Assembly (NCBI GenBank): GCA_948442615.1
Contig: CAOJSG010000003.1
Coordinates: 1-64,000, forward strand
Direction: 5' to 3'
Length of the DNA stretch: 64,000 bases
Source: an uncultured Alistipes sp.
Lineage (GTDB): Bacteria; Bacteroidota; Bacteroidia; Bacteroidales; Rikenellaceae
The position numbers and the translations under genes are program-made. Position 1 is the first letter of the stretch. The number at the start of each line of letters is the position of its first letter. Below the pieces are notes generated by a model that saw nothing but the letters and a program-made list of their open reading frames with translations, searched no databases and was not told the DNA's origin. Below, one piece after another: positions 9,409 to 18,171 of this stretch.

Positions 9409-10367
9409 TCCGCGCGGGCATCATCGGGGGCGCCGGCTATACGGCGGGCGAGCTGATCCGGCTGCTGGTGAACCATCCCGAGGTCGAGATCGCCTTCGTG
9501 CACAGCACGTCGAACGCCGGCAACCGGCTCGCGGACGTGCACGGCGGACTGGAGGGCGACACCGACATGCGCTTCTGCGATTCGTACGACCTGGCGGAGG
9601 CCGACGTCGTGTTCCTCTGCTCGGCCCACGGACAGAGCCGCCTGTGGCTCGCCGGACACGAGGTGCCGGCCGGCGTGCGGATCATCGACCTGGCGCAGGA
9701 TTTCCGCGACGAGTCGGAAGGATTCGTCTACGGCCTGCCTGAGCTGAACCGCGAGCGCATCCGCCGGGCCTGCCGGGTGGCCAATCCGGGATGCTTCGCC
9801 ACGGCGATCCAGCTGGCGCTGCTGCCGCTGGCCGCCGCCGGACTGCTGACCGACGACGTGCACGTGACGGCCGTCACGGGGTCGACGGGCGCCGGGGTGA
9901 AACCCTCGGCCACGACCCACTTCAGCTGGCGCGCCTCGAACCTGTCGGTCTACAAGGCCTTCACGCACCAGCACCTGATCGAGATCGGGCGCAACGTGCG
10001 GCTGCTGCAGCCCTCGTTCGACGGAGCGGTGAACTTCGTGCCGATGCGCGGCGACTTCACGCGCGGCATCCTGGCGAGCCTCTACACGGCATGTCCGCTC
10101 GCGGAGGAGGAGCTGCGCCGGCTCTACGCCGACTACTACGCAACGGCCGCATTCACCCGCCCCGTGGCGCACGACGTGGACCTGAAGCAGGCGGTCAACA
10201 CCAACAAGGCGTTGCTGCACACGGCTCTGCACGACGGCAAGGCGCACATCGTCTCGGTGCTGGACAACCTGCTCAAAGGGGCCTCGGGCCAGGCGGTGCA
10301 GAACATGAACCTGATGTTCGGGCTCGACGAAACCGCGGGGCTGCGGCTGAAGGCCAACGCATTTTAA
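9405..10367 (+). CDS. argC: N-acetyl/N-succinyl-gamma-glutamyl-phosphate reductase
   Basis: MIRAGIIGGAGYTAGELIRLL, RVANPGCFATAIQLAL; ATGA overlap with argG stop. Confidence 0.95.
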   Translation: MIRAGIIGGAGYTAGELIRLLVNHPEVEIAFVHSTSNAGNRLADVHGGLEGDTDMRFCDSYDLAEADVVFLCSAHGQSRLWLAGHEVPAGVRIIDLAQDFRDESEGFVYGLPELNRERIRRACRVANPGCFATAIQLALLPLAAAGLLTDDVHVTAVTGSTGAGVKPSATTHFSWRASNLSVYKAFTHQHLIEIGRNVRLLQPSFDGAVNFVPMRGDFTRGILASLYTACPLAEEELRRLYADYYATAAFTRPVAHDVDLKQAVNTNKALLHTALHDGKAHIVSVLDNLLKGASGQAVQNMNLMFGLDETAGLRLKANAF

Positions 10368-10527
10368 CCGGCGCGCGCCGGCCGTTCTCCGGACGGCCCG
10401 GTGCGCCGGACGGCCCACGCCCGCAACCGCAGGCATCCCGCCGTGCAGCCGCCGGAGCGACCCTCCGCGGCCGTGCGGGACGCCCCTCCGGCACGGGCAG
10501 AGGCCGAAACCCAAAACTCAAGACACG

Positions 10528-11661
10528 ATGGAACTGTTCAACGTATATTCGCTCTATCCGGTCGAACCGGTCCGGGGCCGAGGCTGCTTCGTCTACGACG
10601 CGGCCGGCACCGAGTACCTCGATCTCTACGGCGGGCACGCCGTGATCTCGATCGGCCACGCCCATCCGCACTACGTCGACGCCGTACAGCGGCAGGTCGC
10701 CCGGTTGGGCTTCTACTCCAATTCGGTGGAGAACTCGCTCCAGCAGCGGCTGGCCGACCGCCTCGGACGGCTGTCGGGCTGCGACGACTACCGGCTTTTC
10801 CTCTGCAACTCGGGCGCCGAAGCCAACGAGAACGCCCTGAAGCTGGCCTCGTTCCAGACGGGGCGCGCGAAGATCCTGGCCTTCGGCAAAGCTTTCCACG
10901 GCCGTACGTCGGGCGCCGTCGCCGCGACGGACAACCCGGCGATCAGCGCCCCGTTCAACCGCACGCCGCACGTCGAATTCGTGCCGCTGAACGACCTCGA
11001 GGCGGCCCGCGCGCGGCTCGCCACGGGGCAGTTCGCCGCGGCGATCGTCGAAGGCATCCAGGGCGTCGCGGGCATCCGCCTCCCCTCGGACGAATTCCTG
11101 CGCGGACTGCGCGAGGCGTGCACCGAAACCGGCACGCAGCTCATTCTGGACGAGATCCAGTCGGGCTACGGCCGCACGGGCCGCTTCTTCGCCCACCAGG
11201 CGGCCGGCATCCGCCCCGACCTGATCACCATGGCCAAGGGCATGGGCAACGGCTTTCCGATCGGCGGCGTGCTGATCGCACCCCATTTCGAAGCGCGGCC
11301 CGGAATGCTGGGCACCACGTTCGGCGGCAACCACCTCGCCTGCGCGGCCGCGATCGCCGTGACGGAGGTCCTGGAGCGCGAAGCGCTGGTGCCGAACGCC
11401 GCAGCGGTCGGCGACTACCTGATCGGCGAGCTGCGCAGGATCGGCGGGATCAAGGAGGTCCGCGGCCGCGGCCTGATGATCGGCATCGAAATCGAAGGCT
11501 CGGGAGCCGAACTCCGCCGGCGGCTGCTCTTCGAGCACCGGATCTTCACGGGCGGCACCGGAGCGTCGACCGTGCGGCTGCTCCCAGCGCTCTGCCTCAC
11601 GCGCGAGCTGGCCGACCGGTTCCTCGCGGCTTTCCGGGAGACGGTCGGACGACCGCTGTAA
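10528..11661 (+). CDS. argD: Acetylornithine/succinylornithine aminotransferase
   Basis: Class III aminotransferase; LCNSGAEANENALKLA, LDEIQSGYGRTGRFFAHQ, TMAKGMGNGFPIG. Confidence 0.94.
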   Translation: MELFNVYSLYPVEPVRGRGCFVYDAAGTEYLDLYGGHAVISIGHAHPHYVDAVQRQVARLGFYSNSVENSLQQRLADRLGRLSGCDDYRLFLCNSGAEANENALKLASFQTGRAKILAFGKAFHGRTSGAVAATDNPAISAPFNRTPHVEFVPLNDLEAARARLATGQFAAAIVEGIQGVAGIRLPSDEFLRGLREACTETGTQLILDEIQSGYGRTGRFFAHQAAGIRPDLITMAKGMGNGFPIGGVLIAPHFEARPGMLGTTFGGNHLACAAAIAVTEVLEREALVPNAAAVGDYLIGELRRIGGIKEVRGRGLMIGIEIEGSGAELRRRLLFEHRIFTGGTGASTVRLLPALCLTRELADRFLAAFRETVGRPL

Positions 11662-11683
11662 AACGACGAAAAAAACGACAGCT

Positions 11684-12640
11684 ATGGATAAATTCACCTG
11701 CGTACAGGACATCGGCGACCTGCGGACGGCGGTCGCCGAAGCATTGGAGATCAAGCGCGACCGGTTCCGCTTCGCGGAGCTGGGCCGCGGGAAAACGCTG
11801 CTGATGCTCTTCTTCAATTCGAGCCTCCGCACGCGGCTCTCGACCCAGAAGGCGGCGATGAACCTAGGCATGAACGTCATGGTGCTCGACGTGAACCAGG
11901 GCGCCTGGAAACTCGAGACCGAGCGCGGCGTGGTCATGGACGGCGACAAGGCCGAACACCTGCTGGAGGCGATCCCGGTCATGGGATCGTACTGCGACGT
12001 GATCGGCGTGCGCTCGTTCGCCCGCTTCGCCGACAAGGCCGAAGACTACGAGGAGCGTGTGCTCGAACAGTTCATCCGCCATTCGGGCCGGCCGGTCTTC
12101 TCGATGGAGGCCGCCACGCGCCACCCGCTGCAGAGCTTCGCCGACCTGATCACCATCGAGGAGCACAAGCGCACGGAACGCCCCAAAGTGGTCATGACCT
12201 GGGCTCCCCACCCCAACGCGCTGCCCCAGGCCGTGCCCAACTCGTTCGCCGAGTGGATGAACGCCGCCGGCTACGACTTCGTCATCACCCACCCCGAAGG
12301 CTACGAGCTGGCGCCGGAGTTCGTCAGCACGGCCCGCGTCGAATACGACCAGCGCAAGGCGCTCGAGGGGGCCGACTTCGTCTACGCGAAGAACTGGGCG
12401 GCATATGCCGACCCCAACTACGGCAAGGTGCTCTCGCGCGACCGCTCGTGGACGGTCGACGCCGCGAAGATGGCCCTCACGAACGATGCCTATTTCATGC
12501 ACTGCCTGCCCGTGCGGCGCAACATGATCGTCACGGACGAGGTGATCGAGTCGCCTCGGTCGCTGGTGATCCCCGAGGCGGCCAACCGCGAAATCTCGGC
12601 GCAGACGGTGCTCAAACGCTTGCTGGAGGGACTCGCATGA
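11684..12640 (+). CDS. argF': N-succinylornithine (acetylornithine-like) carbamoyltransferase
   Basis: FFNSSLRTRLSTQKAAMNLGMNV, NQGAWKLE, HCLPVRRNM; strong resemblance to the Bacteroides fragilis succinylornithine transcarbamylase. Confidence 0.92.
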   Translation: MDKFTCVQDIGDLRTAVAEALEIKRDRFRFAELGRGKTLLMLFFNSSLRTRLSTQKAAMNLGMNVMVLDVNQGAWKLETERGVVMDGDKAEHLLEAIPVMGSYCDVIGVRSFARFADKAEDYEERVLEQFIRHSGRPVFSMEAATRHPLQSFADLITIEEHKRTERPKVVMTWAPHPNALPQAVPNSFAEWMNAAGYDFVITHPEGYELAPEFVSTARVEYDQRKALEGADFVYAKNWAAYADPNYGKVLSRDRSWTVDAAKMALTNDAYFMHCLPVRRNMIVTDEVIESPRSLVIPEAANREISAQTVLKRLLEGLA

Positions 12641-13413
12641 CGGAACGGATCACTCTAGTGAAGATCGGCGGCAACGTCATCGACAACCCCGCCGCCCTGC
12701 GCCGCTTCCTCGCCGACTTCGCATCGATCGGAGGTGCGAAGATCCTGGTGCACGGAGGCGGGAAACTGGCCACGCGCCTGGCCGAACGCCTCGAGATGAA
12801 AGTCCGGATGGTCGACGGCCGCCGCATCACCGACAAGGGGACGCTGGATGTCGTGACGATGGTCTATGCCGGCCTGGTCAACAAACAGGTCGTCGCCGGA
12901 CTCCAGGCCGCGGGCTGCAACGCACTGGGGCTGACCGGTGCCGACGGCAATATCGTCACGGCGCGCCGCCGCCCGGCGGAACCGGTCGACTTCGGCTTCG
13001 TGGGCGACATCGAACGCGTGGACACGGAGCTGCTCGGCCGCCTGCTGGAGGCGAGCATCGTCCCCGTCTTCCCGGCCATCATGCACGACGGCCGCGGCAC
13101 CCTGCTCAACTGCAACGCCGACAGCGTGGCCTCGGCCCTGGCCGTCGCCGCCGCGCGGATCGCACCGACCGACCTGGTCTTCTGCTTCGAGAAGTGCGGC
13201 GTGCTCCACGATCCGGAGGACGACAGCTCGGTGATCGGCGAGATCACCGCCGCGACGTTCGCGCAGCTCAAAGCAGCCGGCATCGTCAGCAAAGGCATGC
13301 TGCCCAAGATCGAGAATGCGCTGCAGGCCGTGGCGCAAGGGGTCCGGAGCGTCACGATCAAACACTCGGACAACCTGCTCAACGACACCGGCACGGTGAT
13401 CCGCAACGCTTGA
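12637..13413 (+). CDS. argB: N-acetylglutamate (N-acylglutamate) kinase
   Basis: TLVKIGGNVIDNP, ILVHGGGKLATRLAERL, GITGADGN-like segment; ATGA overlap with argF'. Confidence 0.94.
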   Translation: MTERITLVKIGGNVIDNPAALRRFLADFASIGGAKILVHGGGKLATRLAERLEMKVRMVDGRRITDKGTLDVVTMVYAGLVNKQVVAGLQAAGCNALGLTGADGNIVTARRRPAEPVDFGFVGDIERVDTELLGRLLEASIVPVFPAIMHDGRGTLLNCNADSVASALAVAAARIAPTDLVFCFEKCGVLHDPEDDSSVIGEITAATFAQLKAAGIVSKGMLPKIENALQAVAQGVRSVTIKHSDNLLNDTGTVIRNA

Positions 13414-13523
13414 ACGGCGCAGACGGCCCGGCCGCGAAACGCCGTTTCCGCCGCCCTGCGGCGCGGAAGCGGCCCGCCACGGGCCCCGCGTTCCGAAACG
13501 ATTCGCAAACGAAAACTTCCGAC

Positions 13524-14603
13524 GTGAACCCCGACGCAACGAAAGCCATCGAACTGCTGCGACGCCTCGTCGCCCTCCCCTCGCCGTCGGGCCGGGAGGA
13601 GGCGACCGCCGAACTGCTCCGCGACTGTCTGGCGCAGCGCGGCGCAGCGCCCGAGCGCCTGCACAACAACGTGTGGGCCCGTTCGGCGCACTTCGACCCG
13701 GCGCGCCCCACGCTGCTGCTCAATTCGCACCACGACACGGTGCGCCCCGCCGCGGGCTACACGCGCGATCCCTACGACCCCGCCGTCGAGGGCGACCGGC
13801 TCTACGGCCTCGGAAGCAACGACGCGGGGGCGTCGCTCGTCGCGCTGACCGAGACGTTCCTCGCCCTGTACCGGCGGCCGCTGCCCTTCAACCTGGTGCT
13901 GGCGCTGACGGCCGAAGAGGAGTGCTCGGGGCCGCGGGGCATCGGTGCGCTGCTGCCGGAGCTGGGACGCATCGACATGGCGCTCGTGGGCGAGCCCACG
14001 GGCATGCGGGCGGCCGTGGGCGAACGCGGCCTGGTGGTGCTCGACTGCACGGCCCGCGGCCGCAGCGGACATGCGGCGCGGAACGAAGGGGTCAACGCCC
14101 TCTATGCGGCGCTCGACGACATCGCCCGGCTGCGCGGATTCCGCTTCGAGCGCGAATCGGAGGTGCTGGGGCCGATCGGCATCGCCGTGACGCAGATCGC
14201 CGCCGGGACCCAGCACAACGTCGTGCCCGACGAATGCCGCTTCGTGGTCGACGTGCGCACGACAGACGCCTACACCAACGAACAGACGGTCGCGATCCTG
14301 CGCGCCGCCCTGCGCAGCGAGATCGCGCCCCGCTCGACCCGGCTGCGGGCCTCGGCCCTCGGGGCGGACCACCCGCTCGTCCGCGCGGCGCGGGCCGCAG
14401 GACGCGGGACATTCGTCTCCCCGACCCTCTCCGACCGGGCGCTCATGCCCTTTCCGGCGCTCAAGATGGGGCCGGGCGACTCGGCCCGTTCGCACACGGC
14501 CGACGAATACGTGCGGCTCTCCGAGATCGCGGAGGGCATCGCCGGTTACATGACATTCATCGAAAAACTTACGGAACTCCATGACGAACAAACTCTGGGA
14601 TAA
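13524..14603 (+). CDS. argE: M20-family deacylase, acetyl/succinylornithine deacylase-like
   Basis: LVALPSPSGREEATAELL, LLLNSHHDTV, LYGLGSNDAGAS, EEECSGPRG; GTG start inferred; overlaps the argH start. Confidence 0.82.
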   Translation: MNPDATKAIELLRRLVALPSPSGREEATAELLRDCLAQRGAAPERLHNNVWARSAHFDPARPTLLLNSHHDTVRPAAGYTRDPYDPAVEGDRLYGLGSNDAGASLVALTETFLALYRRPLPFNLVLALTAEEECSGPRGIGALLPELGRIDMALVGEPTGMRAAVGERGLVVLDCTARGRSGHAARNEGVNALYAALDDIARLRGFRFERESEVLGPIGIAVTQIAAGTQHNVVPDECRFVVDVRTTDAYTNEQTVAILRAALRSEIAPRSTRLRASALGADHPLVRAARAAGRGTFVSPTLSDRALMPFPALKMGPGDSARSHTADEYVRLSEIAEGIAGYMTFIEKLTELHDEQTLG

Positions 14604-15879
14604 GGGTTTCGAACCCGACCGTGCGATCGAGGCCTACACCGTGGGCCGCGACCGCGAACTGGACCTGCGGCTGGCCCGCTACGATGTCGAAGGATCGCTG
14701 GCGCACATCGCCATGCTCGAGAAGATCGGGCTGCTGACCCGCGACGAACTGACGACGCTGACGGCCGGACTGCAGGCGATCGCCGGCGAGATCGCGGCCG
14801 GCCGATTCGAAATCGAGCCGGACACCGAGGACATCCACTCGCAGGTCGAGCTGCTGCTCACCCGCCGACTGGGCGACGTGGGCAAGAAGATCCACTCGGG
14901 CCGCTCGCGCAACGATCAGGTGCTGGTCGACCTGAAGCTCTTCCTGCGCGACGAGCTGCGGCAGACGGCCGACGACGTGCAGACGCTCTTCGACCGGCTC
15001 CAGGAGCTCAGCGAACGCCACAAGGAGGTGCTGATGCCGGGCTACACCCATCTGCAGATCGCCATGCCGTCGTCGTTCGGGCTCTGGTTCGGCGCCTATG
15101 CCGAGACGCTCGTCGACGACATGCGGCTGCTCGCCGCCGCCTGGCACATCGCCAACCAGAATCCGCTGGGATCGGCCGCCGGATACGGCTCGTCGTTTCC
15201 GCTCGACCGCCGCATGACCACGCAGCTGCTCGGCTTCGAGGAGCTGCACTACAACGTCGTCGCGGCGCAGATGAGCCGCGGCAAGAGCGAACGCGCCGCC
15301 GCGACGGCCCTGGCCGCCGTGGCCGCCACCGTCGGGCGGCTGGCCATGGACGTTTGTCTGATGATGAGCCAGAACTTCGGGTTCGTCTCGCTTCCCGACG
15401 AGCTGACCACCGGTTCGAGCATCATGCCGCACAAGAAGAATCCCGACGTCTTCGAGATCATGCGCGGCCGCTGCAACCGCCTGCAATCGGTTCCCAACGA
15501 GATCGCGCTGCTGACGGCCAACCTGCCCGCAGGCTACCACCGCGACCTGCAGCTGCTCAAGGAGATTCTCTTCCCGGCCTTCGACGAGCTGCGCGGGACG
15601 CTCGGAATGTGCGACTTCATGCTCGCGCACCTGCGCGTCAACGACCGGATCCTCGACGACCCGAAATACGACTACCTCTTCACCGTGGAGGATGTCAACC
15701 GGCTGGTGCTGCAGGGCGTCCCGTTCCGCGAAGCCTACCGCCGGGTGGGTCTCGCCGTACAGCACCGCGAGTACCGCCCCACGCGCGAAGTGCACCACAC
15801 CCACGAAGGAAGCATCGGCAACCTCTGTACGGAGGAGATCCGCCGCAAGATGGAGCGCGTGCGCGCGGAATTCGCATAG
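14581..15879 (+). CDS. argH: Argininosuccinate lyase
   Basis: HSGRSRNDQVLVDLKLFLRDEL, GSSIMPHKKNPDVFE signature. Confidence 0.96.
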   Translation: MTNKLWDKGFEPDRAIEAYTVGRDRELDLRLARYDVEGSLAHIAMLEKIGLLTRDELTTLTAGLQAIAGEIAAGRFEIEPDTEDIHSQVELLLTRRLGDVGKKIHSGRSRNDQVLVDLKLFLRDELRQTADDVQTLFDRLQELSERHKEVLMPGYTHLQIAMPSSFGLWFGAYAETLVDDMRLLAAAWHIANQNPLGSAAGYGSSFPLDRRMTTQLLGFEELHYNVVAAQMSRGKSERAAATALAAVAATVGRLAMDVCLMMSQNFGFVSLPDELTTGSSIMPHKKNPDVFEIMRGRCNRLQSVPNEIALLTANLPAGYHRDLQLLKEILFPAFDELRGTLGMCDFMLAHLRVNDRILDDPKYDYLFTVEDVNRLVLQGVPFREAYRRVGLAVQHREYRPTREVHHTHEGSIGNLCTEEIRRKMERVRAEFA

Positions 15880-15906
15880 GGACCGCGCATTTCGGGCGAT
15901 TTTTCG

Positions 15907-15914
15907 TAACTTTG
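15907..15914 (+). promoter_or_regulatory. Candidate -7 box TAACTTTG upstream of the DUF4139 gene
   Basis: TAnnTTTG match 26 nt upstream of the ATG at 15940. Confidence 0.5.
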
Positions 15915-15939
15915 GACGAAAACCCAACAAGCAGTAAGG

Positions 15940-17850
15940 ATGAAACGGATAGGTATGATGCTGTCGCTGCTGCTCGCGACAGGCGCGGCTGCGACGGCGG
16001 CTCCGGCAGCCGGAACGACGAAAATCAGGACCGAGGCAGAGCGGGTCACCCTCTTCATCGACGGAGCGCAGATCACCCGCACGAAGCGCATCGATCTGCA
16101 GGCCGGCGCCGCCACGCTCCTTTTCACGGGACTGTCGCCCCACCTCGACGACAAGAGCCTGCAGGTCCGGGCGAAAGGCCCCGTGACGATCACCTCGGTC
16201 AACCGGCTCTTCAACCCGGCGGACAGCATCGCGCGCACGGCCCGGCGCCGGCAGGCGGAAGAGGAGGCGGCGCGCCTCGAACGCGAATCGAAGCGGCTGA
16301 AGGCTTCCCGCGAAGTGGCCGAAGCCGAGATCGAGCTGCTGAAGACCAACTGTTCGACGGTCAACCGCACCGCAGGCACGCCGCTGCAGGCGATCCGGGA
16401 GCTGAACGAGTACTACGCCGCGCGGCTGCGCGCGCTCAAGGAGGAGTTGCTCGACATCGACGCCCGGACCGAGACGCTCGCCGGGCAGATCGGCCGGCTG
16501 CGGCAGGAGCTGGCCCAGGCGGGAGGCAGAAAGAGCGACCCGCTGAGCGAAATCGAGGTGCGCATCGAGGTTCCGGCCGCCTGCAAGGCGGAGTTCACGC
16601 TGGTCTACTACGTGCGCAACGCCGGGTGGTTCCCCTCGTACGACATCCGGTCGGAGGGGCTGGATGCGCCGCTCGAGATCGACTACAAGGCCAATCTGTT
16701 CCAGAATACCGGCGAGGAGTGGAAGAACGTGGCGCTCACGCTCTCCTCGTCCGATCCGCGGACCGGCAACATCGCTCCGCAGCTGAAGACCTACTGGCTC
16801 GACTACGGCCTGACCGCACCCCGCTACGACAACGCCCGTACGAACAACACGGTTTCGGGAACGGTGTTCGACGAACACCGCGAGCCGCTCGTCGGAGCCA
16901 CGGTCCGGATCCCGGGGACCACCGTCGGCACGGCGACCGACACCGAAGGGCACTATTCGCTGACTGTGCCGCCCGGCAGCGCGTCGCTCGCGTTCAGCTA
17001 CATCGGCTACGAGAGCCGGACATGCCCCGTCACGGGCGAGCGGCTCAACGTCGCGCTGCGTCCGGACCGCACCGCGTTGGACGAAGTGGTCGTCACGGCC
17101 TACGGCACCTCGAAACAGCTGGAGGGCCGGCTCGCCGGCATACAGGTCCGCAACGCTGCGGCAAGCGCGGGTCAGGCGTTCGACGTGTCGTCCGACGCCG
17201 AAGAGGAGAGCATCCGAATGGAGGTGGCCGCCACGCAGAACCGCTTGGGTTACGAATTCGAAATCCGGCAGCCCTACACCGTCGCATCCGACGGCAAGAC
17301 CGTCGTCGCCCAGATCGGACGCTACCGGCTGCCGGCCGTCTACAGCTACCGCTGCACCCCGAAAATCGACAAGGACGCATTCCTCTCCGCCGAAGCCGCC
17401 GGCTGGGAGCGGCTGAACCTGATGGAGGGCGAGGCCAACGTCTTCTTCGAAAACACGTTCGTCGGCAAAAGCATCCTCGACCCGTCGCAGACCGACGACA
17501 CGCTCCGGTTCTCGCTGGGGCGCGACAGCGGGCTGCGGATCGAACGCGAGAAGCTGCACGACTACACCTCGCGCAAAGTCATCGGCACGAACCGCACGCA
17601 GACCGTCGCCTGGAAGATCACGGTGCGCAACACCCGCGCGGAGACGGCCGCACTGACGCTCTGCGATCAGATCCCCGTATCGCGCAACAGCACCATCACG
17701 GTCACGGAAGAGGAGCTGAGCGGCGGCGAACTGAACCGCGAAAACGGCACCGTGACCTGGAATCTGCGCCTCGCGCCGGGCGAACAGCGGGTCCTGGTGC
17801 TGCGCTACCACGTGAAATCGCCCAAGGGACGCTACCTGGCGGTCGAATGA
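15940..17850 (+). CDS. DUF4140/DUF4139 (mucoidy inhibitor MuiA-like) protein with internal carboxypeptidase-regulatory-like domain
   Basis: Signal peptide; VTLFIDGAQITRTKRIDLQAG; internal VSGTVFDEHREPLVGATVRIPGTTVGTATDTEGHYSL...LDEVVVTAYGTSKQL; C-terminal W.ITVRNTRAETAALTL.DQIPVS. Confidence 0.82.
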   Translation: MKRIGMMLSLLLATGAAATAAPAAGTTKIRTEAERVTLFIDGAQITRTKRIDLQAGAATLLFTGLSPHLDDKSLQVRAKGPVTITSVNRLFNPADSIARTARRRQAEEEAARLERESKRLKASREVAEAEIELLKTNCSTVNRTAGTPLQAIRELNEYYAARLRALKEELLDIDARTETLAGQIGRLRQELAQAGGRKSDPLSEIEVRIEVPAACKAEFTLVYYVRNAGWFPSYDIRSEGLDAPLEIDYKANLFQNTGEEWKNVALTLSSSDPRTGNIAPQLKTYWLDYGLTAPRYDNARTNNTVSGTVFDEHREPLVGATVRIPGTTVGTATDTEGHYSLTVPPGSASLAFSYIGYESRTCPVTGERLNVALRPDRTALDEVVVTAYGTSKQLEGRLAGIQVRNAAASAGQAFDVSSDAEEESIRMEVAATQNRLGYEFEIRQPYTVASDGKTVVAQIGRYRLPAVYSYRCTPKIDKDAFLSAEAAGWERLNLMEGEANVFFENTFVGKSILDPSQTDDTLRFSLGRDSGLRIEREKLHDYTSRKVIGTNRTQTVAWKITVRNTRAETAALTLCDQIPVSRNSTITVTEEELSGGELNRENGTVTWNLRLAPGEQRVLVLRYHVKSPKGRYLAVE

Positions 17851-17937
17851 CGCACGAGGGGCCACAGCTCCTCCCGCCTTTCGCCGGCCGGTTCGGCCGG
17901 CATGCCGCCACGCCCGCACAGGACCATCAGTCCGCAT

Positions 17938-17985
17938 ACGACGATGCCCCCGACCGGAACCGGTTCCGGTCGGGGGCATCGTCGT
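17938..17985. terminator. 48-bp perfect palindrome between convergent genes; candidate bidirectional terminator
   Basis: ACGACGATGCCCCCGACCGGAACC | GGTTCCGGTCGGGGGCATCGTCGT, perfect self-complement, no T-tract. Confidence 0.6.
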
Positions 17986-18171
17986 GATTCGGAAAGTCCC
18001 GGCGATCTCGATCCGACAAGCGCCGCAGCTGCGGATCCATGGATCGAGCTCCGAGCAGACCATGTCCCGCCCCGTGCGGAAACCCCGGCCGGAGAGCCGG
18101 ACGGCCCCGGATCGGTCCCGAATCGGCACCGCCCGCCCGGCGGCGTGCCGCAGCGGACCGCCCTCCGCCGG

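Noticed and set aside
14569-18129. 1186-aa minus-strand ORF
   Set aside because: Antisense shadow of argH and the DUF4139 gene; Arg/Val/Asp/Gly-biased composition typical of GC-rich reverse frames; plus-strand proteins are clearly recognisable.
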